64,000 bases of DNA from Cupriavidus sp. P-10 (GCF_003402535.2 NZ_AP025174.1:186001-250000); one strand, 5' to 3'; positions 8,275 through 16,604 are shown, counted from the stretch's first letter. Made by a program: numbers and translations. The notes: a model not told the origin generated them from the letters alone.

Positions 8275-9333
8275 TCAGTGCGAATGTCTGTGATGAATAT
8301 CCGGATAGTGAGGATGCTTGTGAACTATCGGGGCATGCCTGTGGGCATGCGTGTGCGGCTCCAACCCGTCCCACGGAAAATCATGCTCATGCTGGTGATG
8401 TTCGTCGTGGCGGTGGGCATGGGTGTGTTCCATCGCCTCGTGGATATGCTCATGCTCGTGCCGTTCCCGCAGATGCAGCCACACGCCTAACGCCATCAGC
8501 GCTGCAGCAAGCCAAAACAGGACACTGGGTATCTCCGGCCATAACGCGAAAGAGATCGCCACGCCAAACAGTGGTGCCACCGAGAAGTAAGCCCCCGTCC
8601 TGGCGGTACCAAGGTGGCGAAGCGCGATCACAAACAGCGCCAAGCTCACACCATAGCCAACGAATCCGATCAGCAGCGCCGATGCCAGCGGTAGTCCGGC
8701 CGACAGCTTGGCGCCGGCTGCCAGTGCGAATCCGGTATTGCATGCACCTGCCACCAAGCCCTTCAGGCACGCGATCAGGACGGCGTCATTCGATGACACC
8801 TTGCGGGTAAGGTTGTTGTCGATTGCCCAGCATCCGCAGGCTGCGACGATAAGCAGCGCACCCGGGGACAAGGCGGCGGCCTCTGGTTGCCAGGACAGCA
8901 GGACGCCTCCGGCAACGATGGCGATCATGCCGAGCACGATTTGCCGGTCGGCATTCTCTTTGAACACAATCCAGGCGATAAGCGCGGTGAAGACGCCTTC
9001 GACGTTCAACAGGAGCGAGGCAGAGGCGGCGTTCGTGACGACAAGGCCGGTCATCAGAAGCGCCGGACCAGCAACGCCGCCAGCCAGGATCGCTCCCAAC
9101 AGCCATGGAATCTCGTGACGTGGGATTGGCGGTTGCGATGGCGGCTGGTTAGCAGGCTTCCGAGCAAGCCGTCTTAGAAGCAGGTATCCACCTAGACCCA
9201 AACCGCTCCCCAGATACAACAGGCCCGCTAGCAACAGTGGCGAGACAGAACCCGTCAGGGTTTTGGCCAGCGGCGTACTTGCTCCGAACAGTAGTGCAGC
9301 AGCGAGCGCGGGGGCGGCAGAACGAATGGACAT
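8275..9333 (-). CDS. EamA/DMT-family exporter with His-rich C-terminal tail
   Basis: A 352-aa inner-membrane protein with about ten hydrophobic segments in two EamA repeats (repeat 1 from residue 1, LLFGASTPLAKTL; repeat 2 from about 160). This is the drug/metabolite transporter fold. The last ~65 residues after the final helix are exceptionally rich in histidine (over 20 His, for example HEHEHIHEAMEHTHAHRHDE), a probable metal-binding cytoplasmic tail. Such tails suggest export or sensing of a divalent metal or metal complex, although most EamA proteins carry amino acids or metabolites. It is transcribed alone. A distinctive upstream sequence at 9419-9455 may control it. Confidence 0.88.
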   Translation of the reverse strand: MSIRSAAPALAAALLFGASTPLAKTLTGSVSPLLLAGLLYLGSGLGLGGYLLLRRLARKPANQPPSQPPIPRHEIPWLLGAILAGGVAGPALLMTGLVVTNAASASLLLNVEGVFTALIAWIVFKENADRQIVLGMIAIVAGGVLLSWQPEAAALSPGALLIVAACGCWAIDNNLTRKVSSNDAVLIACLKGLVAGACNTGFALAAGAKLSAGLPLASALLIGFVGYGVSLALFVIALRHLGTARTGAYFSVAPLFGVAISFALWPEIPSVLFWLAAALMALGVWLHLRERHEHEHIHEAMEHTHAHRHDEHHQHEHDFPWDGLEPHTHAHRHAPIVHKHPHYPDIHHRHSH

Positions 9334-9418
9334 GTCAGACAGTGCGATGGCAACAGTTATGTTTCAACAAACGCTGCAAGAAATTTCGCCTCCCGCCGGC
9401 AGGTGGCCCAGCAGGATC

Positions 9419-9455
9419 ATTGAACATAACGGTTGTGCGATTTTTGCATTGCATA
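9419..9455 (-). promoter_or_regulatory. Candidate operator upstream of the EamA gene
   Basis: Read on the minus strand this contains TATGCAATGC, ten bases, then CAACCGTTATGTTCAAT. The same two blocks, six bases apart, recur in opposite orientation at 10689-10721. The site lies about 90 bases upstream of the exporter start, as expected for an operator or promoter. GntR/MocR-type regulators often control such exporters, but none is adjacent. Confidence 0.45.
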
Positions 9456-9521
9456 ACCATGCAGGGCGGGCGGTTTAGGCAGCGCTTGGCCCGGCGACTC
9501 CGCAAACGTCCTCATGAAGGA

Positions 9522-9839
9522 CTACTCGGGCCCGCGGACGATTTCTCCCCACGAATCTAAAGAGGTCGCGGTTGTTCGCTTCACCGGGGCGAGGACTTGC
9601 AGCGCGATGCTAACGAGTTGGACCGGCCTGATGAGTTCGCGGTCCACATCGTGAATTTTGGCTTCCGTGGTATAGATGGCTTGCTGGTCTCCTGCAGTTC
9701 GCCACGCTTCCTTCAAGACGGCGTTGTAATGCCCGGTACTTTGCGTACCGCTACCGTCATTGCTGATATCGACAGCAGCAAGCAGCGTAGCTGCTTCCTC
9801 ATCGCCGTCTGGCAGCAGTTCAATGCGTACCCGCAACAT
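9522..9839 (-). CDS. Small hypothetical protein
   Basis: A 105-aa soluble protein beginning MLRVRIELLPDGDEEAATLL with the phrase AAVDISNDGSGTQSTGHYNA. It reads as a beta-rich N-terminal half followed by a helical half. A good Shine-Dalgarno (AAGGAACCACT before the ATG) supports the start at 9839. I recall similar short proteins in prophages and islands of beta- and gammaproteobacteria, but no function is known. The gene upstream on the same strand (to 10275) could be co-transcribed. Confidence 0.6.
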   Translation of the reverse strand: MLRVRIELLPDGDEEAATLLAAVDISNDGSGTQSTGHYNAVLKEAWRTAGDQQAIYTTEAKIHDVDRELIRPVQLVSIALQVLAPVKRTTATSLDSWGEIVRGPE

Positions 9840-9942
9840 AGTGGTTCCTTGCCTGATTGGTTCACCGGATGGGCACCTTAATGCGACGCGCCTTCCGTAT
9901 CAAAGACGGAGGGCGACCGAAAAGGGGGGCACGAAGGCGTTG

Positions 9943-10275
9943 CTACTGGGCTTGCTCCATGTCGATAAGCTTGGCTCGAAGTGTTTCGACGAGCCAGCAG
10001 AGGAAACTTTCCCATCCTTCCCGGGTAATGGCTAAACCCTTGCCACCCTCGACCAGAACGCAAGTTGAGAGATCTCTGTCGGTAAGATCAGGCTGCAGAA
10101 GCAGCCAACGAGCAAGGATGCTCTCCAACTCGTACGGGACGTCATGCAGGTAGAGGTAGGAGCCGACTTCAGTCTCGACGTAAGGAAGCCCGGCCGGCAG
10201 CCAGGCCGACAAGAGCCGCATCTTCTGTTGCAGTGACATAGCAGTTCTGGCTAAGACAGCCCGTTCCGTTCCCAT
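9943..10275 (-). CDS. Hypothetical protein, about 110 aa
   Basis: A soluble, mostly helical protein with conserved-looking aromatic and Leu positions (VPYELESILARWLLLQPDL, GWESFLCWLVETLRAKLID). No family was recognised. The frame is open to 10368 through a GTG. ATGs at 10275 and 10239 are both possible and neither has a strong ribosome binding site. It sits next to orphan palindromic operators and the defence-like operon, so an accessory role is possible but not shown. Confidence 0.5.
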   Translation of the reverse strand: MGTERAVLARTAMSLQQKMRLLSAWLPAGLPYVETEVGSYLYLHDVPYELESILARWLLLQPDLTDRDLSTCVLVEGGKGLAITREGWESFLCWLVETLRAKLIDMEQAQ

Positions 10276-10448
10276 CTGTGATGGTAAAGCGGTTTTCAGT
10301 GGGCGAGTCAGAATGTTGGCCGAAGTGACCTTAGAGGGAGCCACGCACGGCTGCCAGAGCGCTGCCACCTGAACGTGAGCCAGAGCGCTGACACCCGAAC
10401 GTGAGATGGCCGGGTCGAAACCGTCCAGGACCTCTCAGCCGAAGATTT

Positions 10449-10514
10449 CTTCCCGAGCGGGAAGTTTTGCGTGCTTGTAGAGACTGTGCCGCTTGGATCT
10501 TCCCGAACGGGAAG
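10449..10514. promoter_or_regulatory. Two identical-type palindromic operators, CTTCCCGNNCGGGAAG
   Basis: The 16-bp palindromes lie at 10449-10464 (spacer AG) and 10499-10514 (spacer AA), exactly 50 bp apart, about five helical turns. Such spacing suits cooperative binding of dimeric repressors. TTCCCG/CGGGAA palindromes resemble those bound by HipB-type XRE antitoxins, by inference. No hipBA-like gene follows on either side, so the operator seems orphaned. Confidence 0.65.
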
Positions 10515-10551
10515 AAAATCCGCGCCCGAACCCAAGTCAGGCAGCTAAACC

Positions 10552-10641
10552 GCGACGTAAAGCCGTACGGAAAAGATAAAAAGTGCCTCATAGATCAATG
10601 CATGACACTTTTACGTCGAGTTACCGGACAACTTTACGTTA
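10552..10641. repeat. Three copies of a CTTTACGTCG-like motif
   Basis: The motif occurs inverted at 10552-10562 (GCGACGTAAAG) and direct at 10603-10618 (TGACACTTTTACGTCG) and 10626-10641 (GGACAACTTTACGTTA). The two direct copies share GACA-ACTTTACGT. Clustered sites of this kind are found at ends of some transposons and in complex operators. They lie about 300 bases beyond the 3' end of the kinase/helicase operon. Confidence 0.4.
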
Positions 10642-10688
10642 GAGGATTCTATTTGGCTCAAGTACGACATTACTATTTGGGCCTAACA

Positions 10689-10721
10689 TATGCAATGCGC
10701 ATAACAACCGTTATGTTCAAT
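10689..10721 (+). promoter_or_regulatory. Second copy of the EamA upstream motif
   Basis: TATGCAATGC (10689-10698) and CAACCGTTATGTTCAAT (10705-10721) repeat the blocks upstream of the EamA exporter in opposite orientation. No gene with a clear start follows on the plus strand, so this copy may be a relic of a duplicated promoter or a second binding site. Confidence 0.4.
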
Positions 10722-10920
10722 CCTGGCTGCCAGCTAACGGCCGACGATCTGACCGTCGCACAGCAAGATGACAGTGGTCGTTGTACCCGGGTATCCAGAC
10801 GCAAACGCGTCCCCTGCCGTGAATCCCATGCGTCCAGGGCAGCGCTGTCGCGCGTCAGGCGAAAGCCAGGCGGCAATTTGACGGTTGCAGTCACTTCTCC
10901 GAAGGGATTCCCGGACGAAG

Positions 10921-12309
10921 CTATTCCTCGACTTCCCCATCACGAGGCTTGTTTTCCCGCTCCCGTCCCCAATGGATACCTGGCGGGGGTTTCGAAATGT
11001 AGTAGCCGCGGCCCAGACTTGCTGGTAGCCGCATGTGATGCTTCACAGTCTGATCGATTTTCTCCCCAGCTAGTTCAATGCCGTGCGCCTCCGCTTGCAT
11101 CCGCACATAGCCCCTTAACATCTTTTCACGATACGTATAAAGCCCTTGATTACCAGAGGCCGTAACTAGGATTGATCCATAGTTTTTCTCTTTGAGCTTC
11201 CTAATCCGCGCAGCGAACTTCTCATAGGGCAGCGCGGCGCTATCGCGCCGCTGACGCATAATGTATTCGTAGGAGGAGAACATCTGCTTAGTAAAGCGTT
11301 CCAAATATTCAGAGTCTGCGGTTGCCCAAAGTACCTCCTCATAGTCACTGGTTCGTTTGTTGACTGCCTCTTGGTATGGCCTCTTGAGTTCGGCACTTAT
11401 GCTGTCGATTGCAACACGCAGGCCTTGATGGTAATGGGACCACTTGATTTCCGTTACAGGAAAAGGATCGTCAAACGCGCACCAAAGTATCTTCTCAGTG
11501 ATAAAATGTGCGTAGTACGGATAACCGTCGCACACCGCCGCTATGCGGATGTAGATTTCCTTATCGACGCTTAGACCGAATGCTTCGGCCGCATTTAGCA
11601 CTATTCCCCATCGTGCATCCCAACTGAGCTTGGGAAGATTGATTGTCTCCAATTGACGAATCGCTGATTGATGGGCTCCTAGCAATTCGTCGAGAGAACT
11701 AGCGACCCCGGTAAAAATCAGCTTCATCGGCACTTTCTTGTCGCCCATTTGCTTCAATAGATCAGCAAATGCAGTTCGCTCTGAGGCATCGGATATCCGG
11801 TCAAACTCATCCAGTACTGCGATAGGTTTTTCGGAGTGTAGAAGAGCCGCCTCGCGGAGAACTTCTATTGCATCGGCTAGGCTGATGATCTCCTTGTGCA
11901 AGTCAACGGGCAAGGTTTCACTTGTCACCGCGGCTTTCAAGAAACGAAGGTCGGCAGTATAGGTAGATGATTTCTTATTGCGACTGAGGCGACTAGCATC
12001 CAATGCTTGGTAGGCGATGTTGGCGACAATACTTTTGAGCGTGGCATCCGGGCTACAGCCGATATCTACATGAGCCGCATCTGCGCTCTGGTATTGATTT
12101 GCGGCAGTTGCTGCAAGTGACGACTTCCCTACGCCGCGATCCCCATAAATGAAGATATTTCGGCCCGCCGCAAAGAGAGCCTTCTCTATCTGGTCAAGCT
12201 CGTCCCTTCTGCCAAATAGGTGCTCGACCGACTGTATCGGCTGTGACGCAAACAGAACATCATTAAGCTTTTCTCCAAAGCTATGTTTATCAAATCCACC
12301 AATAGTCAT
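10921..12309 (-). CDS. AAA/STAND-like ATPase, last gene of kinase-helicase operon
   Basis: A 462-aa protein. An ORC/STAND-type opening (HLFGRRDELDQIEKALF, about residues 30-46) leads into Walker A (YGDRGVGKSS, about 54-63), Walker B (IAVLDEFDRIS, about 163-173) and a sensor strand (MKLIFTGVASS, about 197). The remaining ~200 residues are helical with a basic, Trp/Gly-containing tail and no recognisable effector domain. This is the ATPase type common in defence and signalling proteins. It follows the third gene after 83 bases, so it may be co-transcribed or have its own ribosome site. The biochemical role (NTP-driven switch or DNA loader) is inferred. Confidence 0.8.
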   Translation of the reverse strand: MTIGGFDKHSFGEKLNDVLFASQPIQSVEHLFGRRDELDQIEKALFAAGRNIFIYGDRGVGKSSLAATAANQYQSADAAHVDIGCSPDATLKSIVANIAYQALDASRLSRNKKSSTYTADLRFLKAAVTSETLPVDLHKEIISLADAIEVLREAALLHSEKPIAVLDEFDRISDASERTAFADLLKQMGDKKVPMKLIFTGVASSLDELLGAHQSAIRQLETINLPKLSWDARWGIVLNAAEAFGLSVDKEIYIRIAAVCDGYPYYAHFITEKILWCAFDDPFPVTEIKWSHYHQGLRVAIDSISAELKRPYQEAVNKRTSDYEEVLWATADSEYLERFTKQMFSSYEYIMRQRRDSAALPYEKFAARIRKLKEKNYGSILVTASGNQGLYTYREKMLRGYVRMQAEAHGIELAGEKIDQTVKHHMRLPASLGRGYYISKPPPGIHWGRERENKPRDGEVEE

Positions 12310-12392
12310 TCTTAGTGTTCGAGTGTTGGCAATTGATCCACAAACATGGCGGCCCTACATTGAGGCCGGCGAAACTTCTATTGACTAGGAGT

Positions 12393-13760
12393 TCACTGTT
12401 GTCTCCTACGTCCCCGACGTAGTGTGCTCGGTTCAGAGTTGGGGTCAGGCAGCTCTTGCACAAGGGCGGACAGGTTGGACAGCAGCTGTGAGATGCGCGC
12501 TTTTGTGGATATTTCAGCGGCAGCGGGCAGCGTGGGTTGATCGGCTTCAAAGGAAAGCTGATGCTGTTCGACGCGCGGCCGGCCCGCCTTTGCCTGATAT
12601 GTGAAGCTCGAAGTAACAAAGGGGAGCAATTCCACCTCAATTTCGCCGACGTGTCCGAGTCGGCGCGACACTGCATCTATTCCAATCCGCTCCAATGCCT
12701 TAAGCTCTCTATACGCCAAATCCGCGGATGGCCGGTCAATATGACCTTCTGCTCGTGCCATGTCTCTCAAAAGACGTACGCCGAAGCCACCCTGGCCGGA
12801 CAGTATTTCCTTTGGAGACTGCAAGGCAGCATACAGCGAGTACCAAGCGGATACTGATGGATCAGCAGCGTTTCTGAGTAATTCAAGGTGTTCGAGCGAC
12901 CCAGGAGCGACCTGCGTCGCAATGAACGCACATGCGGCGGCTCTGCTTTCGTCGACCAGCAAAGTGGATTTGCGAAGGGCGTGCTGCAACAGGCTTGCGC
13001 GCTCCTCGCGGTTTGCTGCGCGGATTGCCTTGAGGGTCACTGGCGTTTCGATGAATGCAGCAAGTTGTCCCCACGCATTCTCTTGAGAAACTTCGTCGTC
13101 AGATAGCAAAGTAGCGGCCATTTTGCTCGCCGGTCCCTCTGGCGGCCTGCCAAGCGCGATCTGCGTGATTGCATTTAGCGGGGCCATTGAGGCCCCAATG
13201 GTTAGGTGAGCGGTGCTCAACGGAGTGTGCGAGCTAATGAGGCCGTATGCCTCCGTCCATCTGTCGGGCAGTATGTCAAATGACCTTGCCGGCGTCCTGG
13301 CGGCAAGTGCACGTCCCCATGCGAAGGAAAGTGTTCGCTTGCAGAGCGCTGGAGTCAATTGGCGAAGTCCGACACGACCTTCCGTGTGCAAGACGGCCTC
13401 AGTCATCGCAAGTGCGACAAGGACTGGCAGAATCCCGTCATCCAATCCATATGGGTCCGTACCGAAGTGACCCCTTGCTTCTTCAGTCGTCAGGATGCGA
13501 ACGACTGATGATAGGGGGCTTGGGGCCTGAGGGCTGGCTAAGATAGCCCTCAGAAGCTCGCCAACCTCTTTCGTCGGAATGACCACGAGATTCGGCGGCA
13601 GGTACCGGGTCTCTGACTCACGCTCCCAATATGCATGGAGTACCAAAGCGTCCTCATCACAATAGACGCCCGAAGCGCGTTGCAATTTGCCTTCCAGCGA
13701 ATCGAATGTGCCTAGGCACAGCTCAATAAATTGTCGTCTTGAAAGTTGTGCGTGCCACAT
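12393..13760 (-). CDS. 455-aa protein of unknown family in defence-like operon
   Basis: I recognise no domain. The protein begins MWHAQLSRRQFIELCLGTF and is largely alpha-helical (long Ala/Leu-rich stretches, e.g. EERASLLQHALRKSTLLVDE). It has no signal peptide, membrane helix, Walker motif or obvious nuclease or protease signature. It ends in a short Arg-rich tail (TLRRGRRRQQ). Translation probably starts at the ATG at 13760, two bases after the helicase stop; an in-frame TTG at 13766 would overlap that stop. Its place between helicase and ATPase suggests a structural or recognition subunit, by inference only. Confidence 0.75.
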   Translation of the reverse strand: MWHAQLSRRQFIELCLGTFDSLEGKLQRASGVYCDEDALVLHAYWERESETRYLPPNLVVIPTKEVGELLRAILASPQAPSPLSSVVRILTTEEARGHFGTDPYGLDDGILPVLVALAMTEAVLHTEGRVGLRQLTPALCKRTLSFAWGRALAARTPARSFDILPDRWTEAYGLISSHTPLSTAHLTIGASMAPLNAITQIALGRPPEGPASKMAATLLSDDEVSQENAWGQLAAFIETPVTLKAIRAANREERASLLQHALRKSTLLVDESRAAACAFIATQVAPGSLEHLELLRNAADPSVSAWYSLYAALQSPKEILSGQGGFGVRLLRDMARAEGHIDRPSADLAYRELKALERIGIDAVSRRLGHVGEIEVELLPFVTSSFTYQAKAGRPRVEQHQLSFEADQPTLPAAAEISTKARISQLLSNLSALVQELPDPNSEPSTLRRGRRRQQ

Positions 13761-13762
13761 AG

Positions 13763-14914
13763 TCAAAATTTGCCGAAAATGTTTTGCTTGGTGACAGGTT
13801 TCTTCGCGGGGGCTACAGCAAGCAAAGCAGCCTCTAAGTAGCCAGGGATCGACTGCTCCCAGTAAAGCGTCAGAGCCGTCTTCGCCCGAGTGATTCCAGT
13901 GTAAATCAAGCGTTTCTGAACTCCACCCATCCGGTATAAAAAGTCGAGGCCGGCGATATGGGCCGCTCTAAATTCCAAGCCTTTTGCCGCCGTAAGAGTC
14001 GACAGCCAAATCGGGCGACTTGGCTCGAATGCATCGGAGTTCGCCCGAGTGATGAAGTCGCTCAACCCCGCAGCTTGCAAGCCTTCCGCGATCGCATCCA
14101 ACTCTTCGTTTCGCGGGCATAGTACGCCGATCAGGTCTTCCGGATAAGCGAAACGCTGGTCATTGATCTGCGCCGCAATGGCCGCTGTTTGAGCTTCAAT
14201 GCCGAGCCCCGACTTGGTTGAGACCTTTGACGGATAGTCTTGCTCTTGATAGTTCGAGTGCTGCTGGAGCGGTATGTATCCCGGTGTCCCTTTCACTATG
14301 CCATCCGCGAGCCTACATATCTCAAGCCCGTTTCGAAAGTGAAATTTCAGCGGATAGACGGTTCCGATGCACTTCTCCAGTGTCGGGACGCAGTCGTCCA
14401 CATTGTAGATGCGCTGCCGCGAGTCTGCCGTAGCTATCAAGACTTCTGTGAGCCTGTGCAGAAGCTCAACCTCTAAAGGCGTATAGTCTTGAGCTTCGTC
14501 CAATAAGAGCGCATCAAATTGCACTCCAATTTTTTTCGACTTGACAAGCTCCTGTATGCGGCTGGCTCGCTCTGCGCGCGCGTCCTCCAGTTTCATACCC
14601 GAGTCATTAAAATCCGCATTCTCGGAACGGAGGATGTTCTTGAACAGGGCTGTGTGAGTGACGATCTTGTCAGGCGGAAATTTGTACTGCGAGCCACCAA
14701 TTTGAATAAACTGCTTTAGCAGGGAGCCGAATACGACAACGTGCAAGTTAGGGCGGTCGCCTAAGTAGAGCTGATTTGCACGCAGAAGAAGTAGGTTGGT
14801 CTTTCCGCTGCCAGGAGGTCCCTTAACGAGCAGGTTTTCGTCAGTAGGAATGTCCAGCAGGTCTGCCTGTTCCTTTACCAGGTCATCTACGTCCCGCCAC
14901 CAAGTGCTGCTCAT
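13763..14914 (-). CDS. Short UvrD/Rep-like SF1 helicase or ATPase
   Basis: A 383-aa SF1 protein. Walker A is VKGPPGSGKTNLLLLRANQL (about residues 29-48) and motif II is LLLDEAQD (about 135). A motif-IV-like YPLKFHFRNG lies near 190, motif V is TLTAAKGLEFRAAHIAGLD (about 307) and motif VI is YTGITRAKTALTLYW (about 340). It is about half the size of UvrD, so the large 1B/2B insertions are missing or minimal. It ends with a basic tail (KKPVTKQNIFGKF). The start lies three bases after the kinase stop, so the two are tightly coupled. Helicase activity is probable from motifs; the substrate is unknown. Confidence 0.85.
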   Translation of the reverse strand: MSSTWWRDVDDLVKEQADLLDIPTDENLLVKGPPGSGKTNLLLLRANQLYLGDRPNLHVVVFGSLLKQFIQIGGSQYKFPPDKIVTHTALFKNILRSENADFNDSGMKLEDARAERASRIQELVKSKKIGVQFDALLLDEAQDYTPLEVELLHRLTEVLIATADSRQRIYNVDDCVPTLEKCIGTVYPLKFHFRNGLEICRLADGIVKGTPGYIPLQQHSNYQEQDYPSKVSTKSGLGIEAQTAAIAAQINDQRFAYPEDLIGVLCPRNEELDAIAEGLQAAGLSDFITRANSDAFEPSRPIWLSTLTAAKGLEFRAAHIAGLDFLYRMGGVQKRLIYTGITRAKTALTLYWEQSIPGYLEAALLAVAPAKKPVTKQNIFGKF

Positions 14915-14917
14915 TCT

Positions 14918-16327
14918 TTATTCCTTGGTCAATCGGAGTACGTCACCAGAGGGCGGTGCGTCTCCCTGTTCATAGGTTTGGTATGCGCCTTCCAATGCTT
15001 CGAGAAATTGCTGTTCTAGTTCGGGTCCATCCAGCAATTGTTGGATCTCACCGACAAAAAATTGCTTAGCGGGCTGCAGCTGGTCAGCTCCCACCTCCTC
15101 TTCCGACAGCGTCGCAGAGGTCGCAGCCTTATATATCGGAGTCCCGTTATTGAAATCGATAAGACAGATGTCAAACATCACCGTTAGGCGATGCTTCAGC
15201 CCCATTTCGTCGTCTGGCTCGAAGTGTACACAGATCGTGGATCTCCTGTTATTCACATCTTTGTTCGACTTTGTTGCTCGAAGCGGGAAGCACTGAAGAT
15301 AATTCATTAGTGCAGCTATGCGTGATTCCAGTCGATTGCAAAGATCGTCGAGGGCCAGTCTGGTCAATCGCCGTTGATCAGCGGGCTGCACCACAGTCTC
15401 TGTTGCTGCAGCGTGGAAATATTTCTGGCGTTGCCTTATTCGATCGCGAGCCGCCGAAACTTGAGTGCTGCTCTGAAAAGGGGTATCGGAGAAATCAGCC
15501 CATTTTACGAGCTCAAGGCGTGTCACCGGACTCTTTACCAAGCAGTGATTTGCCAGCGTGACACATCGTACGTCTGCCGAATGAATATTCGGAACAACTG
15601 TCCTAACGGCGTCGACTAGGCGCGAAAATGGCTCAGAGTACTCCTCGAAAACCGGTCGCCTCATGAGCATGTCATGGAGGACGGCGCCGAGCTGATAAAA
15701 AGTCAACGCCCGCCAGCCATCCAATGTGTCGGCCTCTTGGCGAAGTAAGAACTCGGGAGAGCTGTAGCGCAATGTGCCGATAAAGGATCGCTGGTCAACG
15801 TCGGTCAGATTGGATAGCCCAATCGGCCGCAGCACTCCCAAATCTAGAAGGATTGCCTTTGAGAAATCGGGGGTTATTGCGATGTTCTCTGGCTTTATGT
15901 CCCGGTGAGCCATTCCGCGGTCCTCCAAGAATCGCGCTGCGGAAGCTACTTGGGAAATCAGCTTGGGTATCGCCTCTTGCGGCAGGGCTGTAATAACTTG
16001 GTGCAGGTTTGGATAGGGCAGTCGCTCCATTGCGACGAACAAGTGCCCAGTGTCCGAGCACTCGCCGCCGTCAAGGATGCGTACTAAATTCGGATGCTCT
16101 GCATTGATGAGGCTTTTTTCGCGGAGGATGCGCTCAAGCTGAGTTGCCTTTCCGTATCGCTCAACGAGTTCAGGATGAAATATCTTAACAGCGGCTTTAC
16201 AGCTATCTCTTGTCGCTGGAAGCACCACGGCTGACTTGCCGTTGCCGAAGCAGCCATCAATGTTCCAGCCACCGACTGCTCGCCCTTGTAGGCTGTCTGT
16301 CAATTGTTTGGCTTGTGTCGAGTCCAC
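14918..16327 (-). CDS. Hanks-type serine/threonine protein kinase
   Basis: A 469-aa cytoplasmic kinase and first gene of the operon. The Gly-rich loop is GCFGNGKSAVV (about residues 25-35) and the ATP-binding Lys is in AAVKIFHPE (about 47). The catalytic loop is AHRDIKPENI (about 140) and the metal-binding motif is LLDLGV, a DLG variant of DFG (about 157). An APE-like SSPEFLL and a full C-lobe follow. Residues ~290-469 form a separate C-terminal region of unknown type. There is no transmembrane or PASTA segment, unlike PknB. The start is a GTG at 16327 with a weak ribosome site; the next gene begins three bases after its stop. Lower GC than flanking genes, by eye, suggests transfer. Confidence 0.88.
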   Translation of the reverse strand: MDSTQAKQLTDSLQGRAVGGWNIDGCFGNGKSAVVLPATRDSCKAAVKIFHPELVERYGKATQLERILREKSLINAEHPNLVRILDGGECSDTGHLFVAMERLPYPNLHQVITALPQEAIPKLISQVASAARFLEDRGMAHRDIKPENIAITPDFSKAILLDLGVLRPIGLSNLTDVDQRSFIGTLRYSSPEFLLRQEADTLDGWRALTFYQLGAVLHDMLMRRPVFEEYSEPFSRLVDAVRTVVPNIHSADVRCVTLANHCLVKSPVTRLELVKWADFSDTPFQSSTQVSAARDRIRQRQKYFHAAATETVVQPADQRRLTRLALDDLCNRLESRIAALMNYLQCFPLRATKSNKDVNNRRSTICVHFEPDDEMGLKHRLTVMFDICLIDFNNGTPIYKAATSATLSEEEVGADQLQPAKQFFVGEIQQLLDGPELEQQFLEALEGAYQTYEQGDAPPSGDVLRLTKE

Positions 16328-16604
16328 GAATATCTCTAGGGTTCGTTATGTTCGGCTAGGGGTAGCGCGTTGCTCGAGGCCGTGATCCTAGCTCATTGAT
16401 CGTTCCTGTAAGAGAGTGTAACAGTCGATCACGGCGGCTACACGCTTCAGAGCCACGCGCAATGCGACTAAACTTGTCGACAGTACGGCGAAACAGAGTA
16501 GCTTCACCCGTGCGATCGCGCCTCGGGCAACGTTCAGCGTCAGACAGGAGGCCCCAACGAGCCCACATGCATTGAGAAAAACTCTGCATGGCTCCACGCC
16601 TGAC

